From contig CM036168.1 in the NCBI GenBank assembly GCA_020631735.1, positions 100,212,036 to 100,276,035 on the forward strand: 64,000 nt of DNA, given 5' to 3'. This DNA is from Saccharum officinarum. Lineage: Eukaryota > Streptophyta > Magnoliopsida > Poales > Poaceae. Numbering within the stretch: the first letter of the stretch is position 1; the number at the start of each line of letters is the position of its first letter. The position numbers were made by a program, and so were the translations under genes. The notes below the pieces were generated by a model, which saw only the letters and a program-made list of their open reading frames with translations, was not told the origin of the DNA and did no database searches. Positions 48,060-58,813 of the stretch are shown piece after piece.

Positions 48060-48784
48060 CCGTCAACATCTGTAACTTACCAATCAGGAGGATAGTAACA
48101 GGCAATCGTCGTTTTTGCATGACAGTACCCATTACGTGTATGCCATATTCAGCTTTTGCCCGACAGTGTATGATATCAAACATAGCCTTTGCCAGAGAAC
48201 TCTGGTCTAGGCCTTGTGTTATGTGGATGTGGATTGAGTGCTGGACAACTCTTCCTTATGTAAAAATTTCTAACGCTTTGTACCGCTAGACAACTCTTCC
48301 TTATGTAAAAATTGCTGTTAGCAGTCAGTTTATAATTCGTAGTATGTGTCAATTAATTTGTGTAAGGTGTGATTGGGTTTATTTATTGCGTCTCCTCAGA
48401 AATTCATTACCCACACCACATGCAATAGTAAAAAACTGCGATGTACAGTATAGTACCAAAAGCCGAGCAAACAGATGGGCAACACCAGAAGTATCACATA
48501 CAGAAATAACAGGCACGAACAGATCGAACAACACCAGAAGTGTCATACAGAAATACCAGACACGCATAGACGATGGGCAACATACTCCATGTCACGGACC
48601 ATCGAAGATGGCAAGAGACAGAAGAAGATCTAGACCTTCATTCCTTCTTTCCGATGCCATGGGACATGTTGTAGACCCCTCTTCCCTGCGCAGAGAAGAT
48701 GCTGCATGTTTCAAACACACAACAAGAACAAAAATGCTAGGCTGACCTAGCAAGTAGACCTAGTACTAGAATGTCAGTTTTTTC
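48060..48784. other. Original gene A 3' UTR and COX7a-like 3' UTR (right copy)
   Basis: No coding region. A short repeated phrase (gacaactcttccttatgtaaaaatt in two places, ~48244 and ~48290) is visible. Confidence 0.4.
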
Positions 48785-48982
48785 TTAAGCGAGCATGCCT
48801 TCAAGCAAAGATTTGCTTACGATGAGGAACAAGCTGGAGGCGGCCAGGGCGAGAGGGATGCCGACGGACATGATGGCGTCGTAGCGGCCCTTCAAGTAAG
48901 TGTGCTTGTGGACGTTCTGGAAGTACCTCTGCACCTCCAGCAGCTTCTCCCTCGGCCGGAACGGCGGCTCCACCTCCGCCAT
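48785..48982 (-). CDS. COX7a-like small mitochondrial inner-membrane protein
   Basis: 65 residues, MAEVEPPFRPREKLLE at the N-terminus, a conserved HTYLKGRYD segment at residues 27-35, and one hydrophobic helix near 39-57. This pattern matches small plant proteins annotated as cytochrome c oxidase subunit 7a-like, which would place it in complex IV of the mitochondrial inner membrane. The start is supported by an acceptor site (ctgcag on minus) directly upstream. A non-coding first exon ends with ctccag before a gtacac donor at ~49066. The C-terminus (SLLEGMLA) is shorter and less polar than I recall for the family, so it may be a diverged copy. It converges on gene A. Confidence 0.7.
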   Translation of the reverse strand: MAEVEPPFRPREKLLEVQRYFQNVHKHTYLKGRYDAIMSVGIPLALAASSLFLIVSKSLLEGMLA

Positions 48983-49066
48983 CCTGCAGACCAGGAAACC
49001 GGTGCTGAGTAACCAAATCAGGGGGAGGGAGTGGGGGCATGTTGATTCTCGGGAGGAAGAAGTGTA

Positions 49067-49576
49067 CCTGGAGAGAGTTGTGAGATGATGGTTCACAATC
49101 ACTCCTCGTATGCGCGAGAGGAGAGCTCCAAGGATATCTCAAGGAGGAGGGCAGTAGGCTAGGCTCAGGATGTGTATCGCAGTCCTGAGGAGAGAATCTC
49201 TTCCAGGGCTGGTTTTCACGGAAAAGACAGTTTTGTATCTCGACCGTCAGTGTTGCTATACAGGAGTACATGAATCACATTCTCAACCCGACGAGGGAAG
49301 CAGAGATGCTCTTGTAATTATAACCGTGGAGCCGAGAGCCAGGGCTCCTCCGTACTCGAATTGAACTCTACCACGCTTAAAGAGGATAACTTGGTTAATA
49401 ATATATAGTCCAATTGCATACATGCTTAATGTATAAAAGTTTTATAAATAGATTTATATTTCAAATACCAATTGACTCTATAGCAATCATTACTCATTAG
49501 TCCACAATAAGTGGTAATTTGTTCCAAATCTGTACATGAACCCTCTTCAAATCATAATTCAACTAAGTATACATAA
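49067..49576. other. 5' leader/promoter side of the COX7a-like gene, then intergenic
   Basis: Leader exon and promoter of the minus-strand gene; no other gene visible. Confidence 0.4.
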
Positions 49577-49707
49577 GAGCGTTGGCTCAGTTGGTGGGCT
49601 CCCCAAGTGTGGAAGCCATCCGTCCGGGTTCGAACCCGGCGCGCCGCATGCTTTTAAGCCTTTTAATAAGGCCGAAGGCTTAGCAACCCCTTTCTCTAAA
49701 AAAAAGA
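49577..49707 (+). mobile_element. tRNA-derived SINE (right copy)
   Basis: A box 49583-49594 and B box 49627-49637 with a simple purine/pyrimidine tail at ~49690-49707; same insertion as 23742-23872. Confidence 0.72.
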
Positions 49708-50533
49708 GAGAGTATCATATTCAATAAAAACTTCCCTAATAAGTGGTAATGCCCCACGGTAGGTGGTGTTGTAGCTCTTGACAGACCTTTTTTAAGGCAT
49801 ATGCATCATTTTCCTATAACAATAATTATAATTTATTTGTACGTTATTTATTTATTATATAAGAAATATATACACTAGTTTCTCCAAAAATACTTATTGT
49901 GAAACAAAGGAAGTTTATATATTATTACATATTACATATAATTATAATTATAAATTTATAAGTAATATATGCAAAATATACAATGATGATTTTAATATTT
50001 AACTTCATTGGCAAAAAGAATATATTATACAATAATAGACTTTTCTTTAATCAATATTTAGTGTAGCAATGGTAGGGGCCGCGCGAACGCGTACCATCTT
50101 CCATTATGACACCCACTCTCCTATTGAGGAGACGGTGGGCAAACGCTCTTCCCAAGTGCAATGGAAGCCGCAAACCTAGGCCATGACTCTTCGTGATTAG
50201 CCATAGACCCCGTCCAGGTAAGTATTGATCAAGGTTGTACTTGTGGTTTGTTTTGTAGCTCCTTCTGGGTGTAAGCATGGTTAGGGTACCGATATGGTAC
50301 TAAACCGATGTTTAATCCGTAGTGCTGCCCATGTTTTGTTAAGGTATGCTGTTGTTAGCCCGTTGTGCTCAGGAGAAGGCCCATGGCCTTTAGGTTGTCC
50401 GCAGGCCTGGCCCAAATGAGAACAATGTGCCCCAAGCCCCACAATGGTGATGGCTTGTGGTTTCCAACGAGGCCTCGAGGCCCGTCGCTTTGGCTTCTAA
50501 AATTTAGCAATGCGTGCGCACCTTTAAAAAATG
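49708..50533. other. Intergenic; AT-rich block 49800-50060
   Basis: Same as 23873-24695. The AT block consists of overlapping atatta/taatta motifs and could act as a matrix-attachment-type sequence, but nothing proves that. Confidence 0.35.
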
Positions 50534-51638
50534 GGTTTTTTTTATCTAGGCCATTATAATTTTCTGAGTTTGGAGAAACACACTGCAATTCACCTGCAAC
50601 GTATAAGGGCCAGGCATGTATTCTACCGGGGTGCATACGGATGTTGACTCTGCGTCTCCTTCGTCAGACCGACCCGCCCACGGATGTCTCCTCGCCGCAC
50701 TCGCGTCTCCATGCCCCGGATCTACTTCGCCCTACTACTGACATCCGCTCTCGGCGCTACTCTGGCTACCATGGTCGTGGACGCCGCGCCCCTTTGCCGT
50801 GTAGATGGCGCCGCCGTGGGGTTGGTCAGCTCGTACGGCTCGCCGCTGCCAGCTCGTATGGCACGCCGCCCTCCCAGAGGCAGAGCACGCGGCCGCCCTA
50901 GCGTAGCACCGAGAAGGGGTCTTGGTGGTGAACCGCCACGATGCGCCGCCCGCGTCGTGCTCCCGCTTTGCCGTCGTCTCCACATACCGCGCGGAGTACT
51001 GCGCTGCGCCGTCGGCGCCGAAGCGGAACGAGCCAAGATAGCCATGGCCGTCGAGCAGGTGCACGATGGACCCATGATCGTCGGCAAACATCCTAGGACC
51101 GACGAGGCGGGTGCACGGTGGCGTGCGGGGAGGCGTCACAGGGGCTGTCTACGTCGTCGGAGTCACCATCGAAAGCATCGTCGTCGGAGTCAAGAGCGAC
51201 GAGCAAGACGAGCTTATGGCCATGGCGAGGAGGAAGAGCGGCAACGAGCGTGTGTCGCCGCGGGTGCTCGTCGCGCTCTCTGGCACAGCGCGCTCGGTGC
51301 CACCCTGCTAGCCCGCAGGCCACTATGGGTGCTCGTCGTGCTCGCCGTCGCGCCGCTCGCGCGCAGGCCACCGCATGTGCTCATCGGGCTCGCGCTGCCG
51401 CTCCATTAGCGCGCTGGCCGCCGCAGGCGAGCTTTTCTAACCGAGGAGACGGAGAGATAACGTTCATGCGTCTTCCTCGGATGTATTGGTGCCTGACAAT
51501 AAGTCCATATAAGCGAAAGACGTAGAAAATGGCATAGACGAGGGAGAGATAAAATTATAATGTCAGTTCTCCAAGTAGACGAATTATAATGGCGTATCTC
51601 TAAACTTGCAAAATTATAATGGTGTGCATAAAAAAACC
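50534..51638. mobile_element. Pack-MULE-like element, 1.1 kb (right copy)
   Basis: Terminal inverted repeats at 50534-~50580 and ~51593-51638, flanked by taaaaaatg (50525-50533) and taaaaaaat (51639-51647). The GC-rich cargo includes the CCD7-like fragment and an unidentified GC-rich second part (51100-51420). Confidence 0.65.
50735..51139 (-). pseudogene. CCD7-like gene fragment captured in the Pack-MULE-like element
   Basis: On the minus strand the frame from ~51105 reads RLVGPRMFADDHGSIVHLLD, then GHGYLGSFRF, YSARYVETTAKREHDAG and WRFTTKTP. After a frame change, GSGEPYEL follows. These phrases fit the N-terminal half of carotenoid cleavage dioxygenase 7 (DWARF17/HTD1 in rice), an enzyme of strigolactone synthesis. 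Only about 100 residues are present, frameshifted and without iron-binding histidine context, so it is a non-functional captured fragment. Identification is from memory of the family. Confidence 0.6.
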
Positions 51639-51702
51639 TAAAAAAATAGCAATTTCTGAAAAAAAAAACAATGCGCTTTTGCGCACCTGGCAGCTCTTTT
51701 AT

Positions 51703-52369
51703 GAGTCTTTTCCGTGTATGTCATTATAAAAGTTTGCAATTCCTTCTGTGCCACTAAAAAAGTTTGGTGGACTTCAACGCCACTGCTCTAAACTTTTTTG
51801 CCCTTCATGCCACTACCGTCAGATTGGGCTCTAACGGTGTCAAAGTACAGGTGTGAAAAGTCGAAAATACCCTTAGGTCTAAATATGTTATTAATTTTTT
51901 TAGCATTTTAACAACTTCAAATGAAAAAACTCAAAACTAGAAAGTTGTAGATCTCGTCGAGGTCTACAATTTTCATATAAAAATTATCTTCATTTAATTC
52001 TGCAAAAAAAGATATGATTTGATATGATTAATATGTCTTAGAAAAAAAATAATATATATTTTTTGCGAAATTAAATAAAAATAATTTTTATATGAAAATT
52101 GTAGATCTTGACGAGACATACAACTTTCTAGTTTTGAGTTTTTTTATTTGAAGTCGTTAAGATGCTAAAAAAATTAATAACATATTTAGACCTAAGGATA
52201 TTTTTTACTTTTCACACCTGCAGTTTGACACCGTTAGAGCCTAGTCTGACGGCAGTGGCATGGAGGACAAAAAAAAAGGTTTAGAGCAGTGGCGCTGAAG
52301 TCTCCCAAACTTTTTTAGTGGCACAGAAAGAATTGCTAATTATTATAATGGCAAACACAGAAAAGACTC
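51703..52369. mobile_element. Foldback Mutator-type MITE, 667 bp (right copy)
   Basis: Same element as 25862-26525; 9-mers ctcttttat (51694-51702) and cacttttat (52370-52378) flank it. Transcripts through it would form a near-perfect hairpin of ~320 bp. Confidence 0.8.
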
Positions 52370-52412
52370 CACTTTTATTAGCTTTCCAGTCGACGCGGCC
52401 GCTGCCTACTCT

Positions 52413-52656
52413 GGGCCTTGTTTAGATACAACAAAAAGTTAGAATTTTTTCACTCTCTCTCCATCACATCAATTTTTAACTGCTTGCATGGAGTATTAAA
52501 TGTAGGTAAAAAAAATAACTAATTACATAGTTTAGTTGGAAATCACGAGATGAATCTTTTGAGCCTAGTTGGTCCACGATTGGACAATATTTGTCAAATA
52601 AGACGAAAGTGGTACTATTCATCAGGTTAGAAAAATTTGCAATCTAAACATGCCCC
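52413..52656. mobile_element. Grass MITE, ~244 bp (right copy)
   Basis: Same as 26569-26812. It ends directly upstream of the GC-rich presumed leader of gene B. Confidence 0.75.
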
Positions 52657-53737
52657 TGCTTTTCCATGGTGCCTTGCTAACTGCACTTCGGCGACGCGAG
52701 CGCGGCGCAAGCGGAGACAACAATCGCCGCGGCGTAGTGGCCTACGAAACTCCCAGGTCCATCTTCCTTTCGCTTGATGTTCCGCTTCGTCCAGTCCGCA
52801 CAAACTCCAATCTGGGTTCTGAAAATCGTTGATCTAGGGTTTACCCACCACGTCATCGTTGTTCTTTTTTTTTTCCTTTTCTGAGTAAGCAATGTTTCAT
52901 GCTTCGTAAGTTTGGTGATACATGAGGTGCCATTTTAATGCCGTGGTTTACCCACCACGTCATCGTTGTTCTTTTTTTTTCCTTTTCTGAGTAAGCAATG
53001 TTTCATGCTTCGTAAGTTTGGTGATACATGAGGTGCCATTTTAATGCCGTGCCATTCTTTACTACTTCGAATTTTGGTACCGTAGTGGTAGCAGTAGCAG
53101 TGTGTCTGTGTGGTACATGGGCGAAACGGTGCAATGTGCGCCTTTATCTTGTTGCGCATCTGCCTTGATGGGAAATACTTCTCAGGCTATCAGCAGGCAG
53201 ACGTGCCACGCAGGGAGCAGCTGCAAGTACTTGGTTTAGATGCTGATCGATTGAGCCGTCAGTAAATTCATACGCCAGTGAATGCATGCAAGATAATACA
53301 GTGCAGAAAGGGCTCCTTGGATTGGGCAAGGATGCTGCTTGCACTCAGCGGTGACCCTGTTATGTTAAAATGCTGTACAGATTCCATTTTTAGTTTCGAA
53401 GCCTCTTAATGTTTCCTTCTTCTAGGAAGATGAAGGGAGCATTTTTGTTTGGTTGCCTTTATTTATCTCTGAAGCATCTAATGAACAATGTAAAACTTTG
53501 TAATGAACATAGTTTCATCATGTTTGTATCATTAAAGAAAAAACATGTCGTGACACAAAAAACACGGTAACCATTATCTTTGTAATATGTTATTATGCAG
53601 ATAGTATGTTTTCAGGTTGACGGAAAATGCTTCTGGTTTCAAATGCCTTGCAATTCCATTTTGTATAGACTTGGCACAATTTGATCCTTCTCAATTCTCA
53701 TTTAATTATATACCATTTCTTGCTGCAGAATTTCAGT
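52657..53737 (+). other. Promoter and 5' leader region of gene B
   Basis: GC-rich presumed first exon (52675-52850) with the telo-box-like tagggttt, then the 106-bp tandem duplication and an AT-rich intron ending in ttgctgcag just before the exon with the start codon. The Pol II start is not defined. Confidence 0.45.
52839..53051. repeat. Tandem duplication of ~106 bp in the gene B leader (right copy)
   Basis: 52839-52945 and 52946-53051, nearly identical (gtttaccc...taatgccgtg). Confidence 0.9.
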
Positions 53738-56700
53738 ATGATTGGGTATGTTCATAACTATGATTTGCTGAAGGCATGCATTGAAGACATACTCTCAACA
53801 ATAAAACCAGTGGAAGATGGTCAAAAGAAACGTTTATGTGCAATTCAGGAGCTGGCAGATTCCATCTACTCAGTTGGGCCCTTGAGAGGTATTGGTTATA
53901 AGCATTTTTCAAGTTTTGGTTGTGTTTCTTCTGGATATTAGTTTTATGAAAGCGTGAGAAGTGACAAGCTTTTTGAATTCATGATCCTAGAAAAGGGATA
54001 AGCTTGGTTTATGACCTTCAGTAGCAACGTCTTCATATTGACAGTGCTGTAGATGGAACTCATGGAAGGCATTGGCGATTCAATCATGAGGCTGCCACTT
54101 AGAAACTTGGGACTTATGGCAGTGCTCAGCAATTAGCAGTATGCTCTGTCATTGTATATGAGCACAGAGTTGTACCTTGCACCTTGCTGTCGGGCACCCA
54201 TATGCGCGAGTGATCTGGAAGCGTGTTGTGAGTTTTGGTGCAATCACCAGACTTTGAGACCTGGGGAGTAGAAGAATGAACAAACTCTGGAACTCTGGTT
54301 CACAGAGATGACAGACGGAGGCGACAATGCTTCGCACACACTGGCAATCCTGGTGCTCTGTGCACTCTGGAGTCAGAGAAATGACCACATTTTTCAGCAC
54401 CGAGAGAAGGCAGCGGAAGCTCCACTTTTTTATTTAGTTGATGAATGTAACTTGTGGAAGCTGGCGGGCGCTAAGGCCCTAAGTAGGATTGTTGCCCTAG
54501 CAAACCGCAAGTAATCACTTTAGTTTGATCCTTTTCAGGATTGCTGCTTTTGGGTTTGCTGGCGCACCTCACACACATCTGATGGAACTATGCTTTCTCT
54601 ACCTTATTAATATATGCCGGCAAAGCCAGATCTTTTTTTTAAAAAAACTAAGTTGTACTTGAAGAGTTTGTCTTGTTAGAAAAGCTGCTGAAAATGGGAC
54701 ATGATTAGGCTACAAAAGAACTTTTTTCTAGCCTTGTTTTGTATTGTGCTAAGCCAATACATGTGCTGTTTAAGAAATTTCTGTAATGGCAAGTGTAGTT
54801 GTTAGAGAAGCTAGAACACTGCAGTTTTAATTGTTGCCTTACTGATTTCTTCTACTTAACAGGTGCTGCTGTCAAGCCTTTTGGATCCTTTATATCTAAA
54901 CTTCATGCAAAGTCTGGTGCTTTGGATGTTTCAGTTGATCTCTGCAATGGCTCAAGACTTCCTATAAGCAAGAAAAAGAAGCAAAATGCCTTGAGAGAAC
55001 TAATGAGAGCTTTACAAATCAGAGGTAAACTTCTCCTGTCGTTCTCTTTTGGAATTCATTGCATGTTCACTATTTATCCATGAAATAGCTTCAGGCTTTA
55101 ACCAGAGTGATCGATTTTGTAACGTTATAACTTTTCTTGTGGGAGAATAATAATGATTAGTAAAAAATAAATATTATGCACCAACTTGTTTTTACTGAGC
55201 TATTCAACAACTTATTCTTAGTGGTTACTTAACTTAATTCATGGTTAGTTGCTGTGTTCTGCTGTTTTTTTTCCCACAACAGCATAGTCGAAATTCATTA
55301 CTTGAAAGCAACGAATTTAGTTAGTTATGGGGATCCTTACTTGTTCTTATAGGTTCTGCTGTTATTTGTTTGGCTTAATTCTCACATCCAAACTAATAAA
55401 AACACGTTCTTTCTAAAAGCAACCGCTTATAGTAAACATAGCATTAGTATGGCACTTTTTGTTGACTGAAGCCTCGATTTTTATGGAAGCTCTTCTTTAA
55501 ACATGATTCTCATTGCTTGTTCAGGTATTGCTAGATATATGGAGTTCATTCCTACTGCAAGAGTCCCAATTCTTCAATACATGAGCAACCACTTTGGTAT
55601 TTCCTGTGATGTATCAATTAACAACTACCCTGGTCAAATTAAATCGAGAATCTTGTACTGGATCTGTACTATGGATGAACGCTTCGGTGATATGGTTTTA
55701 TTGGTGAGCTCTATGTATCCAAGTGATGTTTTTTTCCTTTTTGCTGCCACTCAACTTTGGCAAGCCCAAGGCTGATGGCTCGGGATTATTCCTTGCAGGT
55801 CAAGGAATGGGCAAAAGCTCAAAATATTAATGACCCAAAAAATGGAACCCTGAACTCCTATTCTCTGTGCTTGCTTGTTATCTTTCATTTCCAGGTCTTA
55901 TTTCTTACATAAGATGTTATCTCTTTTAATTATGCATAATTCCCTCAAATCTATAGGTTATAACCTACCTCTTACCCTCTTTGCATTACATCTACCAGAC
56001 ATGTGAGCCTGCAATTTTACCACCTCTGAAGGAGATTTTTGATGGGAAAGCTGCAGAAGGTAAGACTGACTAGTTTTGTCCGTATGGTTGTTTGGCATAT
56101 CTGTGCCTGGTAATTTACCCATATCATTCACATGCAGAATTGGTGTTTTATGATGAGAACCGTGTTGATGACATTTGCATGGCAAATATTGAAAGGTTTC
56201 TACACCAGAACACGGGACACAGAAATCAGAGCCCTTTTTCATTCCTCCTTGCATCTTTTTTTCACAAGGTATCTGAACATCCTGTCTACAATATCAACAA
56301 CTCAGGTTTGTATGTGTCTACTAAATTCCATTTCCAAGTATTACCTTCTGTCTTTCAGTACGGGCCAACAATAAGCTGTTCATATTTTTACTGCCTTTCC
56401 TATTATCTGTATAATAGAAAATACCTTTTCTTTGGTGCCATGTTTAGTCTATCATGAGCTCTTTGTCATATATATTGAACTCAGCGTGTGGGATAAATTC
56501 CTGGCTTATGTCTGAGCTTAGCTAGTCGGTTTAGAACTCCCGACAGGGATTCTGAAGCCAAGAAACTGGGAGGGCAAACGTTCTTACGTGGCTTAGTTGT
56601 GTTTATCAAACTTCTTCAGTCTACTTCCCTGGGTTCTAAACTAAGTAAAGCCGTCTGCATTGTCTTATTGTGGGCAAGTGAACTAATTTCTTGACTCACA

Positions 56701-57731
56701 GAACCACTTCCTTTTTTGTAGCCCAAGATATTTTCAGTATAAGCGTGTTTTAGATTATCAAAAAGGCTCAACATGGTTAATTCAAGAACACACTGTAGTG
56801 TACTAGTGTTTATTTCTTTTGTTCCTTAACCTAAGAGAAGCAATTTCTTTTGTTCCTTAACCTAAGAGAAGCAATTTAACCTATCTTATATTGCCCCTAG
56901 TTTTTTAACATCCGGAGCCTTTCAACCAAAGTGATATCCATGTAGACGGGCCGGTTTGAGCAAATCCAGAACAACCCAAGTTGGATGGCCAAATCTTACA
57001 GCTTGTTTGTAAGTATTTCCTTCATCATGCAGTGGGTGTCTGTTGTGGTATTGTTGTTTCATGTGTTCAAATATTGTCTTTTCACTATTTTTGTTTAGGT
57101 CGAAGATCCATTCGAGAGAGCGGATAATGCCTCTAGAGCAGTTGGTGCGGAGGGGCTTGAACGTATTGGCCAGGCCTTCAACTATGTGAGCTATAGGTTT
57201 ATTTCTGGTGCCCTCGGTGACCGGGATGAACTGTTGTCACTGCTGTGTACACCTCCTGTTGAATCTATTCTTGCGGCAGTCAGGACCAACCATTACACAA
57301 AAACTCCACCCAGTCATCAGTTGTATTCACCTGTGGCAGCTAGCCTTTATGATGATCAACATCACCAGCGAACCGGAGGTTCTGCTGGAAGCATATCAAG
57401 CTCACAGGGTTATGCTGTAGGACGCCAGATGGCTCAACCAGACCAGTACAAACAACCACAAGCCTATAATGCAGAGCGCATGACAGTAGGACAATACCAG
57501 AGTATCAATCGTCCACAGGTTTATACTACAGGGCTTGAAACAGCAGTACCACTCCATCATAATCATACAAGTTTGCAAAGGACAGGTAGACGAGCAGTAG
57601 GCCACCTGAATCAGCTGCGGAGATGGGAATACTCACCATACCAGCATTCTGGCACTACGAGGCATGACCCTGCTGGCAGACGGTGGAATAAATCTTTTAA
57701 AACTAGATCACACATGGATATATTTAGATAA
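53738..57731 (+). pseudogene. Gene B: HESO1-like paralogue, active-site mutant with in-frame stop
   Basis: Eight coding exons: 53738-53888, 54863-55024, 55525-55703, 55799-55894, 55999-56059, 56138-56268, 56901-57008 and 57099-57731. Exon lengths equal those of gene A except exon 5 (61 versus 70) and the last. The sum is 507 codons in one frame. Conserved: Gly58-Ser59, SCDVSIN, NSYSLCLLVIFHF, YSLFVEDPFERADNA. Lost: the first catalytic Asp of DxD is Ala70 (gct, 54919-54921, in KSGALDVSV), so catalysis is unlikely. Codon 275 is TAG (56943-56945) where gene A has Tyr. An acceptor-like AG at that same TAG would be in frame. The C-terminal residues from ~57688 come from a transposon end. It could be a recent pseudogene or an expressed pseudoenzyme. 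Confidence 0.8.
54180..54640 (+). mobile_element. LINE 3' fragment in intron 1 of gene B
   Basis: The frame 54308-54514 encodes the C-terminal end of a LINE ORF2 (ALWSQRNDHIFQHREKAAE, then WKLAGAKALSRIVAL). It is followed by a 3' UTR with ccttattaatatatgccggc and a run of T. Same orientation as the gene. The 5' boundary is approximate. Confidence 0.65.
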
Positions 57732-58450
57732 AGTGACAAGTGGATCCCACAGTGGATAGAGTGGATAGAGGATGATATAGAGGATGGATGAGTGCGGGAG
57801 CATTGAGTATAGAGGAGAGAATATTTAGATAAAGTGACAAGTGGATCCCACAGTGGATAGAGTGGATAGAGGATGATATAGAGGATGGATGAGTGCGGGA
57901 GCATTGAGTATAGAGGAGAGAATCTTGCTGACTAAGACGTATAGATGATGAATATAGAGGTCCATGAGTGCGGGTAATCTAACAAGTACCGAAGGGTCGT
58001 TAAAAGACGCACGGTATTTTAGTGTGAAGTGAACAGAACATATAGTAAATTTAAATTTAACTATAACTACAATTTTAGCAACAAAAAGTGTTTTTAATAT
58101 ATTTGCACTGTTGAATTTAAATAAGTTTTGCATACAAATATTGGTAGGGGTCGCGCGAGTGCGGACCCCCTCTACAACAAATTATGAGGTTTCATTCTCA
58201 CACTTGGGGAGATGGTAGGATAGCACCCTCCTGTTGTTTTGTAGCCTTCCTGCGCTGCAAGTTAATTAGGCTATCCGCACTCGTGATACTTTAAATTCAT
58301 CCTCTATACATCCTAGTCACCAAGATTCTCTCCTCTATACCCAATTCTTCCACACATATCCATTCTTTATATCATCCTCTATCCACTGTGGGGCCTACTT
58401 GTCATTTTATCTAAATATATCCATGTGAGATCTAGTTTTGAAGAATTTAT
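57688..58450. mobile_element. TIR element overlapping the 3' end of gene B
   Basis: The left end (aataaatcttttaaaact, then acatggatatatttagata) is the inverted complement of the right end around 58350-58450, with further matches such as gacaagt-gg-ccacagtggat and gaggatgatata. Total ~760 bp. It supplies the last ~13 residues and the stop of gene B. No target duplication could be fixed. Confidence 0.65.
57721..57922. repeat. 101-bp tandem duplication inside the TIR element
   Basis: The unit beginning tatttagataaagtgacaag recurs at 57721 and 57822 with almost no differences. Confidence 0.9.
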
Positions 58451-58813
58451 TGAAACGAATTTAATGGTGCAATCAGAATTTAATTTGGTTTTTTAGTTTG
58501 TGAGTTATAACATTTTTTCATCGTTGAACAAGTGGGGCCTGTGTTGCATGCCACCTCTCTCCTCTCTCTCCCTCCCGCGCGGACGCGCTTGCTCTCTGGC
58601 CAAAGCGGGGCCCCCATGTAGCGCACCCCCGCTATATATAGCAGACGGACGCCTATTGCGTACGCGATAGCGTTCCCTGCTGTAGCAAATTTGTTACCCC
58701 AAATCTTTTACCGGATGGATATACAGGGTCAAGTGCAGACAGTCTTAGCGCCCTGCGCGCCATAACATAACGTAGCTGGGATCCGTGATGACATGATCCA
58801 TTTAAGGTCTTTA
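58451..58813. other. Intergenic
   Basis: Short pyrimidine-rich and GC-rich stretches (for example ctctctcctctctctccctccc at ~58555, split here only by context) and a TATA-like ctatatatag (~58631), but no gene follows convincingly. Confidence 0.35.

Larger units (their letters stand above)
27858..53606 (+). repeat. Right copy of the ~25.7 kb duplicated block
   Basis: Begins immediately after the N gap with the sequence found at 2107, and stays collinear until 53606, where the left contig ends. Gene A, gag and pol read open in this copy, so it should be used as the reference version of the region. Confidence 0.95.

Noticed and set aside
2107..53606. Recent segmental tandem duplication giving two functional HESO1 copies
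   Set aside because: Copy borders coincide exactly with the N gap on both sides and gene B is missing from the left copy just where the contig stops.
57402..58133. Minus-strand ORFs behind gene B
   Set aside because: They arise from the 101-bp tandem duplication (IHSIHC-type repeats) and show no conservation.
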